This document shows, one piece after another, positions 23,142 to 32,389 of a DNA stretch of 64,000 bases (the stretch's first letter is position 1; each line of letters starts with the position of its first letter). Source of the DNA: Oscillospiraceae bacterium (GTDB lineage: Bacteria > Bacillota > Clostridia > Oscillospirales > Ruminococcaceae); contig JAGBCL010000052.1 in NCBI GenBank assembly GCA_018110825.1, forward strand, positions 62,001-126,000, written 5' to 3'. The position numbers and the translations under genes are program-made. The notes under the pieces are model-generated. The model worked only from the letters and a program-made list of their open reading frames with translations, made no database searches and was not told the origin of the DNA.

Positions 23142-24346
23142 TACACAAGCTCACTCATTGTAAGATTTTTCAGCTTTCTGATAAGTGTACCTGCTCTGCC
23201 GATGCCTACCTGCTGCAAGCCTACAAGCAGAGTTATGCCGTGCTGCGGCTCGTTGGAGAAGAATGTACCAAGCCAGCCGTCCCAGCCATACTCGCCCTTT
23301 GCTGAGAATACTGAGGTCTGAGTTTCGTCGGTACAGATACGCATAAGGTTGCCGTAGGAATAGCCGCTGAGCCAGTCCCAGCCTGAGTACAAATACTTTT
23401 TCAATTCAGGTGCAAAGCAGGTTGTGGTAAGCTGCTTTACAGCGGCTTCAGGGAGAATTCTTACGCCGTTGTATGTACCCCCATTCATAAGCATTGTAGC
23501 AAAGTGAGAGTAATCGTCCAGTGTTGAGCAAAGGCCTGCTCCGCCTGACTCAAATGCGGCAGGAACATCTCTCATATAGCGCAGGCTGAGGTGATTTGTA
23601 ATGCACTCCTCAAGTCCGTTTTTACCGTAGTTGTAGACTTTTGCAAGGCGGTGCTGTTTATCCTGCGGAACATAGAAGTCCGTGTCATACATTTCCAGCG
23701 GCTCGAAAAATTCCGTACGAAGGAACTCTCCGAAAGTTACTCCGCTTACCCTTTCAACAAGTGCACCGAGAACGTCGGCGGAAATGCCGTATAGAAACTG
23801 TGAACCAGGCTCAAAGCACAAGTCAAGCTTTGAAGCCATTTGTGCAAATTCTGCGGTTGTTGCGGGATTATCGGTATAAAGGCGCTGTTCCATTTTCCAG
23901 AACATTTCGCCCGACTGCTTTCCTCCAACAAATCTATCATCGGGATATGCAAGTCCCGAGGTCATATTCATCAGGTCGCGGACGGTTATTCTGCGTGATA
24001 CGGGTTTGCGGTCTCCGTCGCTGTTGACGTACTGCTCCGCAAATTCGGGGAGATAATCCGCAATATCCGCTGACAAATCCACCTTGCCCCTTGACACGAG
24101 GAGCATTACAGCGGCGGCTGTCACAGGCTTTGTTTGAGAATATAGCCTGAAAATCGTGTCACGCTGAATAGGCAGGCTGTTTTCAATATCACGCATACCG
24201 TATTCGCAGTAGCATTTTTCATATCCGTCCTTTATTACAAGCATATTCACGCCTGCTGTATCGCCGTTGTCAACGGCTTCCCTGATTATATCGTAAGCCT
24301 TGTTGTAAAGTTCAAAATCGTCATTGATTTCAGAAATTATATCCAT
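23141..24346 (-). CDS. Beta-lactamase-family serine hydrolase
   Basis: 401 residues with the class C/EstB-type fold. The nucleophile motif S-Q-T-K falls at about residues 70-73, followed by KPVTAAAVMLLVSRGKVDL. The second motif position reads Y-G-I (in FLYGISADVLGALVERVSG) instead of Y-x-N. There is no signal peptide, so it is likely a cytoplasmic esterase or peptidase rather than an antibiotic resistance enzyme. The ATG at 24346 is chosen for its spacing to AAGGAGG; it overlaps the end of the upstream oxidoreductase gene by 17 nt. Confidence 0.85.
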   Translation of the reverse strand: MDIISEINDDFELYNKAYDIIREAVDNGDTAGVNMLVIKDGYEKCYCEYGMRDIENSLPIQRDTIFRLYSQTKPVTAAAVMLLVSRGKVDLSADIADYLPEFAEQYVNSDGDRKPVSRRITVRDLMNMTSGLAYPDDRFVGGKQSGEMFWKMEQRLYTDNPATTAEFAQMASKLDLCFEPGSQFLYGISADVLGALVERVSGVTFGEFLRTEFFEPLEMYDTDFYVPQDKQHRLAKVYNYGKNGLEECITNHLSLRYMRDVPAAFESGGAGLCSTLDDYSHFATMLMNGGTYNGVRILPEAAVKQLTTTCFAPELKKYLYSGWDWLSGYSYGNLMRICTDETQTSVFSAKGEYGWDGWLGTFFSNEPQHGITLLVGLQQVGIGRAGTLIRKLKNLTMSELV

Positions 24347-24923
24347 AGTCATAAGCCTCCTTAACAAACTTTTCTGTGTTGCCGTCACGCTTTCCGTCAT
24401 TTCCGTAGCCGCGTGTCATCTCATCAAACACCACAAATTCGGTTTCTTTTGCACGGTCACTTATTCTGTCACCAAGCATAACTGTTTTCATAGCTTCAAC
24501 CTGGTCAATACGGTGCTTGTCCTTAATACATCCGCCCATTGTTACGAGGAAAAGAGCCTTGTCAAGTGTTTTCATTGTACGGTTATCTCCGTATGCAAAG
24601 CCGTAAGTCCACACACGCTGAAACCAGCCTGCAAGCAAAGAGGGGGCATCCGTCCAAAAGTCGGGATAGATAAAAGCAATTGCGTCGGCATTGTTTATCT
24701 TATCCTGTTCAGCAATAACGTCCTCGGGAATTGGTGCAGAAAGATTGTAAAAGGCTTCACGGAGGTACTCTGCTTCGGAAAAAACAGGGTTGAAATTCAT
24801 TGCATACAAATCTGAAACTGTATATTCGTGTCCCGCATCGGAAAGTCCTTTCAGAAAGGCTTCCTTGACCTGATATGTAAAGCTGTTATGGCTGGGGTGG
24901 CAATACACTACAAGTACTTTCAT
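24330..24923 (-). CDS. Flavodoxin-fold NAD(P)H oxidoreductase (quinone reductase family)
   Basis: 197 residues. The N-terminus MKVLVVYCHPSHNSFTYQVK and the block ADAIAFIYPDFWTDAPSLLA, then GWFQRVWTYGFAY, match the NQO/MdaB family, which binds FMN or FAD and reduces quinones or related compounds with NAD(P)H. It starts 2 nt after the AlbA_2 gene stop and runs into the hydrolase gene, so it is in the middle of a five-gene operon. Substrate unknown. Confidence 0.87.
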   Translation of the reverse strand: MKVLVVYCHPSHNSFTYQVKEAFLKGLSDAGHEYTVSDLYAMNFNPVFSEAEYLREAFYNLSAPIPEDVIAEQDKINNADAIAFIYPDFWTDAPSLLAGWFQRVWTYGFAYGDNRTMKTLDKALFLVTMGGCIKDKHRIDQVEAMKTVMLGDRISDRAKETEFVVFDEMTRGYGNDGKRDGNTEKFVKEAYDYGYNF

Positions 24924-24925
24924 CT

Positions 24926-25381
24926 TTATTCCTCCCGCTGTCTTAACATTTCACGGATTTCTTCCTCGCTGCAACGAAAATCGCCGTCGCCTATGCGGCA
25001 ATACGTGCCCTTGAAAATATCCCTACCGATATATACGGGCTTATCCTTTCTTTCGGCAGGCGGCACATTAACAACGATAATATGCTTTCCGTCAAGGTCC
25101 TCGACTGTGATATCCTCTTCGGTAAGGATGTTCACGCTGACGATGTCGGGGTTGTTAAAGTCCTCCCACAAATCACGCACCATTGCTTTCGGTGCGGGAA
25201 GATTTACAGCGTGGAGAGTACGGTCTGGGTCTTCACGGACGCCAAGCAGAATTACTCCGCCGCAGGAATTTGCAAAGGCGGAATAGGTTTCCCACAGGCT
25301 TTCGGGTATACCGCCGAGAGCCTTCTTTGCTTCTATAAATTCGCTTTCGCGGTACTGGTTAAGGTTGGAAAGGTTAATCAT
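24926..25381 (-). CDS. Stand-alone AlbA_2 (Schlafen-like) domain protein
   Basis: 151 residues covering only the AlbA_2/divergent AAA-4 N-terminal domain: ESEFIEAKKALGG, then AFANSCGGVILLGVREDPDR and YIGRDIFKGTYCRIGDGD. Family members usually continue with a winged-helix or other C-terminal domain to 350-500 residues; here a stop follows the domain, with a good ribosome site (GGAGG) at the start, so this is a short form rather than an obvious pseudogene. It might act on nucleic acids or as a regulator, which is inference. Confidence 0.82.
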   Translation of the reverse strand: MINLSNLNQYRESEFIEAKKALGGIPESLWETYSAFANSCGGVILLGVREDPDRTLHAVNLPAPKAMVRDLWEDFNNPDIVSVNILTEEDITVEDLDGKHIIVVNVPPAERKDKPVYIGRDIFKGTYCRIGDGDFRCSEEEIREMLRQREE

Positions 25382-25401
25382 AATGATACCTCCGTTGACG
25401 T

Positions 25402-26115
25402 TTATTTTTCAAGCGGTTCAGGATTTTCACAGGTAATTTCCGTTCTTTCGCTGTTTCCGCAAGTCCAGAATACAGCGTTTTCAATTACCCTCTGCACGTT
25501 TTTATCGTGGTAGATGGGATACTCCTCGTGCCCGGGCTGGAAATAGAAAATCCTGCCCTTGCCACGGCGGAAGGTTACTCCGCTGCGGAACACCTCTCCC
25601 CCAGCAAACCAGCCCATAAACACGGTTTCATCAGGCTCGGGGATATCAAACGGTTCGCCGTACATCTCCTCTTTTTCAAGAACAAACTGCTCGGGTATGC
25701 CTTTTGCAATAGGGTGCGACGGGTTGATGCACCATACACGCTCACGGTCGCCGTGTCGCCATTTAAGGTTGAGGGTTGTTCCCATAAGAAGCTTCATGAG
25801 CTTGCTGTGGTGTGCGGAATGGAGTGCAATAAGACCCATTCCAGCAAGGACGTGCTTCTGTACAAGCTGTGCGGTTTCGTCGCTTACCTTGTCATGAGCC
25901 ATATGTCCCCACCATATCAGGACATCGGTTTCATTCAGTATTTCCTCGGAAATACCCTGATTTCCCATAGCAAGGGTTGCGGTTTTCACGGTGATTTCGG
26001 GGTTTGCTTCAAGGAAAGCTTTTATACAGCCGTGGATGCCGTCGGGATAGATTTCGGCAACCTCGTGCTGATTTACTTCGTGGAGATATTCGTTCCACAC
26101 GGTTACTCTTATCAT
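25402..26115 (-). CDS. ThuA-like domain protein
   Basis: 237 residues with the glutamine-amidotransferase-like ThuA fold: IRVTVWNEYLHEVN, DVLIWWGHMAHDKVSDE, GLIALHSAHHSK and FYFQPGHEEYPIY. ThuA proteins convert 3-keto sugars or related intermediates in sugar catabolism. Its start overlaps the stop of the TIM-barrel isomerase gene by 4 nt, so the two are translationally coupled and likely handle the same sugar derivative. Confidence 0.9.
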   Translation of the reverse strand: MIRVTVWNEYLHEVNQHEVAEIYPDGIHGCIKAFLEANPEITVKTATLAMGNQGISEEILNETDVLIWWGHMAHDKVSDETAQLVQKHVLAGMGLIALHSAHHSKLMKLLMGTTLNLKWRHGDRERVWCINPSHPIAKGIPEQFVLEKEEMYGEPFDIPEPDETVFMGWFAGGEVFRSGVTFRRGKGRIFYFQPGHEEYPIYHDKNVQRVIENAVFWTCGNSERTEITCENPEPLEK

Positions 26116-26945
26116 TTTTTCAGCACCTTTCTGATATTTTCTGCGGATTTTTTCATATATTCAGCCTGATTTACGGCACCGAAATGTTCGATTGCAAATC
26201 TCCCGTTGTAGCCGTCTGCCACAAGCTTTTCAATAAGCTTATCAATTCCGATTACACCATCGCACACGATTGACGGATACATTACCGCACCTGACAAATC
26301 AGCTTTTCCGTTTGTATTGTTAAGGTCAGAATTTGCAGAATTATAGCTTCTGTCCTTGAGATGAACGTGGACAATGTAATCCTTGAGCACATCATACGCT
26401 TTCTCGGCATTTTCAAGACAATATTGGAAATTGCCTGTATCAAAGGTATATTTCAGACCATTTACATTCTGCATAAAGTAAAGCAGTCCTTCAGTTGTAC
26501 AGCATGGTGATTTTACGTCGTCAAAATCTTCGAGAGTTACGGTTACGCCGTATTCCTTTGCGGCAATGCACATTTCGTTAAGACGTTCGGCAACAATCTT
26601 TCTGCACTCGCTCATCTGCTCGTTATCATCCATAAATCCCGGCACACACAGCACCTTATCCGTACCGAAATAGGCGGCAGTTTCAAGCAGTTTACGGTAC
26701 TTTATTTCGCAGTTATTCTTATCCTCGTGTGGGAAATCGAAGAAATTGTATATTGAAGAAACCCTTACTCCACAGCTGTCAAAAAGGTATTTCACCTGCT
26801 CTTTTTCCTCAAGTCTCCACAAATCGCACTCCAGACCGTCAATACCGCATTTTACTGCGTATTCCAGCATTTCAGTGACAGTTGAACTGCTTTGCTCAGA
26901 GGCTTCAAATATATGCTCATAGAACACGGAAAGCTTGTTATTCAT
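26112..26945 (-). CDS. Sugar isomerase/epimerase-like TIM-barrel protein
   Basis: 277 residues of the xylose isomerase-like TIM barrel superfamily (AP endonuclease 2 fold): CGIDGLECDLWRLEEKEQ, VTLEDFDDVKSPCC with the metal-binding Glu, LKYTFDTGNFQYC, HVHLKDRS and FAIEHFG. These residues form the divalent metal site of ketose epimerases and inosose isomerases. First gene of the operon with ThuA, typical of pathways that degrade oxidised sugars. Exact substrate not deducible. Confidence 0.9.
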   Translation of the reverse strand: MNNKLSVFYEHIFEASEQSSSTVTEMLEYAVKCGIDGLECDLWRLEEKEQVKYLFDSCGVRVSSIYNFFDFPHEDKNNCEIKYRKLLETAAYFGTDKVLCVPGFMDDNEQMSECRKIVAERLNEMCIAAKEYGVTVTLEDFDDVKSPCCTTEGLLYFMQNVNGLKYTFDTGNFQYCLENAEKAYDVLKDYIVHVHLKDRSYNSANSDLNNTNGKADLSGAVMYPSIVCDGVIGIDKLIEKLVADGYNGRFAIEHFGAVNQAEYMKKSAENIRKVLKK

Positions 26946-26976
26946 ATAAAATTTCTCCCAAAATTCATTTTATATC

Positions 26977-27075
26977 ATTATAACAGCTATTCCGCCGTAT
27001 TTCAATATCCTGCTGTAAAAGCAATGGTAAAAAAAGTGTAAAAAGCCTTGACTTTAATTCTGTTTAGGGTATAAT
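26977..27075. promoter_or_regulatory. Divergent promoters for the isomerase operon and trkA
   Basis: Minus: TTGAAA (27000-27005), 17 bp, TATAAT (26977-26982). Plus: TTGACT (27048-27053), 16 bp, TATAAT (27070-27075). Confidence 0.78.
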
Positions 27076-27114
27076 TCTATTATAACATTAATTGCTATCA
27101 GAGGTTTATTATTT

Positions 27115-28470
27115 ATGAATATTATTATTGTTGGCTGTGGCAAAGTCGGTCAGACTCTTGCTCAGGAGCTTAACGAGGAAGACAACAATATTACCGTTAT
27201 TGACCTTGACGGGTCAATCGTAAATGACGTATCAAGCCGTTTCGATGTTATGGGAGTTGTTGGGAATGGTGCTACCCACCTGAAACAGCAGGAAGCAGGC
27301 ATCAAAGGTGCTGACCTCCTCATTGCGGTAACAGGCTCGGACGAACTCAATCTGCTATGCTGTCTGATTGCTAAAAAAGCTGGTAACTGTCATACCATTG
27401 CCCGTGTAAGAAGTCCTGAATACAGTTTGGAAGCTCCGTATTTAAAGGAGGAGCTCGGTCTTGCTATGGTTATTAACCCCGAAGCTGCTGCGGCTGCGGA
27501 AATTGACCGTGTACTCCGTTTTCCGTCGGCTATCAAGATTGATACTTTTGTCAAGGGCAAGGTTGAAATGCTGAAATTCCGCCTGCCTGAGGAAAGTCCG
27601 CTTGTTGGCTGTGCAGTAAAGGATATGGCTTCAAAATTCCATTGTGATGTACTTGTATGTACAGTTGAACGTGAAGATGACGCATTCATTGCAAAGGGTG
27701 ATTTTGTCTTTGAGGGCAAGGATATTATTTCGATTATCGCTTCACCAAGAAACGCAAACGACTTTTTCCGCAAGATTAAATATAAAATCAATTCCGTAAA
27801 GGATGCTATGATTGTGGGCGGCGGTGAGATTACTTATTATCTTTGTGAGAGACTTCACCGCGCAGGTATCCCTGCAAAGATTATCGAAAAGGACAGAAAG
27901 CGCTGTGAGGAACTTTGCTCACTATGGCCTGAAGTTATCGTAATCAATGGTGATGCCGCTGAACGTGAAACACTTATTGAAGAGGGCGTTGAGGGAGCAG
28001 GTGCATTTGTTGCGCTTACGAATATGGACGAGGAAAATATTCTTCTTTCCCTTTTTGCAAAGAGTATAAACAAGGGCAAACTTGTTACCAAAATCAATCG
28101 TATTGATTTTGACGATGTTGTAAAGCATCTTGACCTTGACACTATTATTTATCCGAAGAATATCACATCGGATATGATTCTGCGTTATGTACGTGCGATG
28201 AAAAAGACTATCGGAAGCAATGTTGAAACCTTGTACAGTGTCATCAAGGGTAAAATTGAAGCAGCTGAATTCTTTATCAAGGATAACTCCGGAATTACTG
28301 ATAAGCCTCTTGCCGAGCTGAAGCTGAAGCCTGACATGCTTATTGCGGCTATTTTCCGCGGAAAAACGGTTATTATCCCGAGAGGTAATGATACCATTCA
28401 AAAGGGTGACTCTGTTGTAATTGTTTCACGGGTTGCGGCACTTCATGATATTGATGATATTCTTATGTAA
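27115..28470 (+). CDS. trkA: Trk potassium uptake regulatory subunit TrkA
   Basis: 451 residues with two RCK units. Each has a Rossmann nucleotide-binding N-domain (MNIIIVGCGKVGQTLAQEL at residue 1 and AMIVGGGEITYYLCERL at about 225) followed by a TrkA_C domain. It forms the cytoplasmic gating ring of the K+ channel subunit TrkH encoded 11 nt downstream, opening in response to nucleotides such as NADH/NAD+ or ATP (family knowledge). Full length for the two-domain form. Confidence 0.95.
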   Translation: MNIIIVGCGKVGQTLAQELNEEDNNITVIDLDGSIVNDVSSRFDVMGVVGNGATHLKQQEAGIKGADLLIAVTGSDELNLLCCLIAKKAGNCHTIARVRSPEYSLEAPYLKEELGLAMVINPEAAAAAEIDRVLRFPSAIKIDTFVKGKVEMLKFRLPEESPLVGCAVKDMASKFHCDVLVCTVEREDDAFIAKGDFVFEGKDIISIIASPRNANDFFRKIKYKINSVKDAMIVGGGEITYYLCERLHRAGIPAKIIEKDRKRCEELCSLWPEVIVINGDAAERETLIEEGVEGAGAFVALTNMDEENILLSLFAKSINKGKLVTKINRIDFDDVVKHLDLDTIIYPKNITSDMILRYVRAMKKTIGSNVETLYSVIKGKIEAAEFFIKDNSGITDKPLAELKLKPDMLIAAIFRGKTVIIPRGNDTIQKGDSVVIVSRVAALHDIDDILM

Positions 28471-28481
28471 CGGAGTTTGAA

Positions 28482-29915
28482 ATGAATTACAGAATGATTA
28501 GATATATCCTCGGATGGATATTGATTTTCTCAGCATTGTTTATGATTGTACCGATGATTACGGCACTGTGTTATACAGAAAAAGCAGGTCTTGCCTTTCT
28601 GCTTTCAGCAGGAATAAGTGCGGCAATCGGCAGTTTGTACGTACTTAAAAGACCTGCAAAAACCGAACTTCACGCAAGGGAAGGCTTTGTTATTGTTTCA
28701 CTGAGTTGGATTGCACTCAGCCTTTCGGGCTGTATGCCGTTTGTTTTTTCGGGAGCAATCCCCCACTTTATTGATGCACTTTTTGAAACAGTTTCAGGAT
28801 ATACGACAACGGGTGCATCAATTCTCACGGAGGTTGAAAGTCTGCCGAAATGCGTACTTATGTGGCGAAGCTTCATTCACTGGGTAGGCGGTATGGGTGT
28901 GCTGGTTTTCATTATGGCATTTATGCAGCTCAGCGGCGGACAGAATATGCACCTGATGAAAGCGGAAAGCCCTGGTCCTTCGGTAAGCAAGCTTGTTCCG
29001 AGGGTGCGTACCACCGCAATGTTACTTTACTCGATTTATTTTGTACTGACACTTGCTGAATTCGTGATACTGCTTTTTGCGGATATGAGCGTTTTTGATG
29101 CTCTCAATACATCCTTTGCAACAGCAGGTACAGGCGGCTTCGGTGTAAAGAATACAAGCCTCGGCGGCTTTTCACCTGCGGTACAGATAATTGTTACAGT
29201 GTTTATGATGCTGTTTGCCACAAATTTCAGCAGCTACTATCTGATTATGAAGGGTAGCTTCAAGGATGCTTTCAACAGCGAAATAAGGCTGTTTTTCGCA
29301 ATTGCAATTACTGCAGCGATAATTATTGCGGTAAATATTTCTGATATGTACGGAAGCTTCGGTGAGGCGGCAAGGCACTCCGCCTTCACTGTTGCGTCGG
29401 TTATGTCCACAACAGGCTTTGCAACAACTGACTTTAACCTCTGGCCTGAGCTTTCACGAAGTCTTGTTGTAATCCTTACATTCGTCGGCGGCTGTGCGGG
29501 AAGCACCTGCGGCGGTATCAAAATTTCAAGAATTATCATTCTTTTCAAGAGTATGGGCAAGGAACTGCAGAACCTTGTTCACCCGAAGCAGGTCAAGAAA
29601 ATTGTTGTTGACAAACGTCCTGTTGAGCACGAGGTTGTGCGTTCGGTAAATGTTTATATGGTTTGTCTGGTAATGATTTTCGTTCTTTCTCTGCTTGTCA
29701 TTTCCTTTGACAATCACGATTTCACAACGAATTTCACTTCTGTTGCAACCTGTCTGAACAATGTTGGTCCCGGTCTCAATATGGTTGGACCTATGGGGAA
29801 TTTCGCAGGCTTCTCCCCTGTATCGAAAACAATGCTGATTTTCGATATGCTTGCGGGACGACTTGAACTGTTCCCTGTTCTGTTATTGTTCCTGCCTGAT
29901 ACATGGAAGAAATAA
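28482..29915 (+). CDS. trkH: Trk potassium uptake channel subunit TrkH
   Basis: 477 residues with about ten transmembrane helices and the four re-entrant pore loops of the SKT superfamily, for instance SGYTTTGAS, ATAGTGGFGVKN, MSTTGFAT and CLNNVGPG, each with the central glycine of the selectivity filter. Partner of TrkA in the same operon. Mediates K+ uptake driven by membrane potential. A strong terminator follows the gene. Confidence 0.96.
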   Translation: MNYRMIRYILGWILIFSALFMIVPMITALCYTEKAGLAFLLSAGISAAIGSLYVLKRPAKTELHAREGFVIVSLSWIALSLSGCMPFVFSGAIPHFIDALFETVSGYTTTGASILTEVESLPKCVLMWRSFIHWVGGMGVLVFIMAFMQLSGGQNMHLMKAESPGPSVSKLVPRVRTTAMLLYSIYFVLTLAEFVILLFADMSVFDALNTSFATAGTGGFGVKNTSLGGFSPAVQIIVTVFMMLFATNFSSYYLIMKGSFKDAFNSEIRLFFAIAITAAIIIAVNISDMYGSFGEAARHSAFTVASVMSTTGFATTDFNLWPELSRSLVVILTFVGGCAGSTCGGIKISRIIILFKSMGKELQNLVHPKQVKKIVVDKRPVEHEVVRSVNVYMVCLVMIFVLSLLVISFDNHDFTTNFTSVATCLNNVGPGLNMVGPMGNFAGFSPVSKTMLIFDMLAGRLELFPVLLLFLPDTWKK

Positions 29916-29951
29916 AAAAAGTCACAGTACATTTTTGTGCTGTGACTTTTT
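29916..29951. terminator. Bidirectional terminator between trkH and dtd
   Basis: AAAAAGTCACAG (29916-29927)/CTGTGACTTTTT (29940-29951), a perfect 12-bp stem with terminal A/T tracts. Confidence 0.92.
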
Positions 29952-29958
29952 GTTTGGC

Positions 29959-30402
29959 TTAAATTACATCACTGTCAAGAATAATGGTGAACGGACCGTC
30001 ATTAAGCAGTTCAACCTTCATATCTGCGCCGAAAATACCCTTTTCGGTATGGAACTGCTTTGCACACTCGGCAATTATGTACTCGTAAAGTTCATTCGCC
30101 ATATCGGGCTTACCTGCGTTGATGAAGGAAGGACGATTACCCTTCTTGCAGTCGGCATAGAGGGTGAACTGGGAAATCAGCAGAAGCTCTCCGCCCACAT
30201 CTGCGAGAGCAAGATTGGTTTTGCCGTTCTCATCGTCAAATATACGCAGACCAAGCATTTTCTTGATAAGTCTGTCGGCTTCAACTGTTGTATCGGTTTG
30301 TGACACGCCGATGAGCACCATAAATCCCTTGCCGATTTTGCCGACGATTTCGCCGTCTACCTTTACGGAAGCGTTTGTAACACGCTGAATTACAAATTTC
30401 AT
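29959..30402 (-). CDS. dtd: D-aminoacyl-tRNA deacylase
   Basis: 147 residues, the usual length. Signature sequences [17 protein letters not shown] (active-site SQFTL with the catalytic Thr) and NDGPFT near the C-terminus are intact, as is the conserved N-terminus [13 protein letters not shown]. The enzyme hydrolyses D-amino acids (and glycine) mischarged on tRNA. It appears to be a single-gene unit between terminator and a separate epimerase gene. Confidence 0.97.
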   Translation of the reverse strand: MKFVIQRVTNASVKVDGEIVGKIGKGFMVLIGVSQTDTTVEADRLIKKMLGLRIFDDENGKTNLALADVGGELLLISQFTLYADCKKGNRPSFINAGKPDMANELYEYIIAECAKQFHTEKGIFGADMKVELLNDGPFTIILDSDVI

Positions 30403-30462
30403 AGTATACCTCTTTTCCTGTTCAATGAAGATATTATACCACGAAATCAGCGTGCAGACAAG

Positions 30463-31473
30463 TTAAAAATTCTTTTTCAGGTTCTCCATTGCATCAATAA
30501 CCTTATCACACCAGTTATCGAACTCCTCGTCTTCAACCTGCAGTTCCTTATGCGCAAGCATATACTCAACGGCAATCTTTATACCTTCTTCGGCACGGAT
30601 TGTTGCGTTGAATTCGGGAACAGCGGCTTTAACCTTTGAGTTGTCGAAAACAACGGTATTTGCCTTGTCGCCGATAAGTCCGCCCTGGAAATCGTAATTA
30701 CTTAATTCGTGGAGCATCTGTGAGGAAACGTAGTACGGCTTTAGTTCAACACCGAGGCTGTCGGCAATTGCTTTGTAAATTTGATTCCAGGTCACGCTTT
30801 CATCGCTTGTAATGTGGAACGCTTCACCAATTGCGTGTGGGTTGCCGATAAGACCAACAAATGCAACTGCGAAATCCTCGTTGAATGTAATTGTCCAAAG
30901 GGTTGTTCCGTCACCGTGAATGATAACAGGCTTGCCGTCAATCATTCTTTTCAGTACCTGCCAACAGCCCTTGTTTCCGTGTACGCCGAGGGGCACGCTT
31001 CTTTCGTCGTATGTATGGCTTGGGCGGATAATTGTTACGGGAAAGCCGTTTTCACGGTACATTTTCATAAGGTACTCCTCGCAGGCAATCTTATTGCGTG
31101 AGTATTCCCAGTAAGGATTTGCGAGAGTTGTTCCCTCGGTAATTCTGTAGTGGCGCACTGGCTTGTGATAAGCCGAAGCGGAGCTGATGTAGAGGAACTG
31201 CTTTGTTTTGCCATTGAACAGGCGATAGTCACGTTCAAGCTGTGCAGGGACAAATCCGATAAAGTCGCAGACAGCGTCAAAGGTCATTCCTGCAAGCTTT
31301 TCAGCGGCTTCCGCTTCGTTGTTGATGTCCGCACAGATTGTTTTCACGCCCTCAGGAAGAGTATCGTTGCGTGTGCCGCGGTTGAGGATATATACCTCGT
31401 GACCCTTTTTTACGAGGAGTCTGGTTATTGCGCTGCTGATTGTACCTGTGCCGCCGATTAACAATACTTTCAT
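30463..31473 (-). CDS. NAD-dependent epimerase/dehydratase family protein
   Basis: 336 residues from ATG 31473, chosen because AAAGGAATGG precedes it. The Rossmann motif is MKVLLIGGTGTISSAI and the active-site region shows ISSASAYHKP, where the family's YxxxK motif is displaced (YSRNK follows about 25 residues on as W-E-Y-S-R-N-K). Extended short-chain dehydrogenase fold, atypical of GalE; closest in look to the isoflavone-reductase/RNA-binding-like epimerases. Nucleotide-sugar substrate is not deducible. Confidence 0.88.
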   Translation of the reverse strand: MKVLLIGGTGTISSAITRLLVKKGHEVYILNRGTRNDTLPEGVKTICADINNEAEAAEKLAGMTFDAVCDFIGFVPAQLERDYRLFNGKTKQFLYISSASAYHKPVRHYRITEGTTLANPYWEYSRNKIACEEYLMKMYRENGFPVTIIRPSHTYDERSVPLGVHGNKGCWQVLKRMIDGKPVIIHGDGTTLWTITFNEDFAVAFVGLIGNPHAIGEAFHITSDESVTWNQIYKAIADSLGVELKPYYVSSQMLHELSNYDFQGGLIGDKANTVVFDNSKVKAAVPEFNATIRAEEGIKIAVEYMLAHKELQVEDEEFDNWCDKVIDAMENLKKNF

Positions 31474-31606
31474 TTTTACCATTCCTTTCATTATTTGTGG
31501 ATAGCCGTTATCTGTTGTCGACCTTATTGTAACATATATTGGTTGATAAGTCTACAATTATGTGTTAATATTTATAATAAAATATCAGATTTGCAGATTT
31601 ATTTTG

Positions 31607-31635
31607 TTGACATATTCCAAAAAAAATGGTATAAT
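31607..31635 (+). promoter_or_regulatory. Consensus promoter of the two-repeat protein
   Basis: TTGACA (31607-31612), 17 bp, TATAAT (31630-31635), a perfect sigma-A promoter, implying strong expression of the downstream gene. Confidence 0.88.
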
Positions 31636-31672
31636 CTTTTAAAACTTACCACATAAGAAAGGATTTTTAACT

Positions 31673-32257
31673 ATGGCTTTCTGGAACAAACCCCAAAGTG
31701 CTGCTCCGGCACCTTCCCCTGCACCTGCTTCCTCCCCTGCGAAATTTGTTGACGCTGATGACTTTTTCAAGGATATGGGCAGAAAGCCCAAGCTCCCGAA
31801 GGATTTGGCTTCAATTGAAACCCCTGAGGTTACAGGACTCCGTGAGGGACCTGCTCCTGTTCCTGAATGTACTCTTGCTGATTACACAAATGAGATAAAT
31901 ACTGACGGACTTATTGACAAGGCTGCTCTTGATGACGGACAGTACCATGGTTATATGGAGGACAGACCTACTGACGAAGAGGTTGCCAGAAAGGAAGCCG
32001 CTGCTGCAAGAAAGGCTGCTGCAAATCAGCCTGCTTTCAATGACCCTGACGATTTCTTCAAGGATATGGGTAAAAAGAAGCTTCCTAAAGACCTGGCAAC
32101 AATTGAAACTCCTGACGTTGTCGGACTTCGTGAGGGACCTGCTCCTGTTGCAGAATGTACACTTGCTGATTTTACTGCTGAAATCAATACGGACGGACTT
32201 ATTGACAAGGCGGCTCTTGATGACGGTCAATATCACGGATATATGGACGAAGCATGA
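31673..32257 (+). CDS. Acidic protein made of two ~68-residue repeats, unknown
   Basis: 194 residues, cytoplasmic, beginning MAFWNKP then an Ala/Pro-rich linker (9-22). Two copies of a ~68-residue unit follow at 27-95 and 124-191, each with DDFFKDMG, LPKDLA-IETP-V-GLREGPAP, ECTLAD and INTDGLIDKAALDDGQYHGYM. The copies are nearly identical, indicating recent duplication or strong constraint. An Ala/Lys-rich helix (100-120) joins them. No known domain recognised. It is a stand-alone transcription unit with its own perfect promoter and terminator, suggesting an abundant protein. Confidence 0.85.
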   Translation: MAFWNKPQSAAPAPSPAPASSPAKFVDADDFFKDMGRKPKLPKDLASIETPEVTGLREGPAPVPECTLADYTNEINTDGLIDKAALDDGQYHGYMEDRPTDEEVARKEAAAARKAAANQPAFNDPDDFFKDMGKKKLPKDLATIETPDVVGLREGPAPVAECTLADFTAEINTDGLIDKAALDDGQYHGYMDEA

Positions 32258-32260
32258 TTT

Positions 32261-32297
32261 AAAACTGCTGTATCCTTAATGGTACAGCAGTTTTTTA
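32261..32297 (+). terminator. Terminator of the two-repeat protein gene
   Basis: AAAACTGCTGTA (32261-32272)/TACAGCAGTTTT (32283-32294) followed by TT. Confidence 0.9.
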
Positions 32298-32389
32298 TGA
32301 ACAAGGAGGATTTTTCTGAACAATATTTTGACAGAATTGACAAATTTATGTCAATTCACACAAATGTTGTCTTATTTTATATATTTCAC

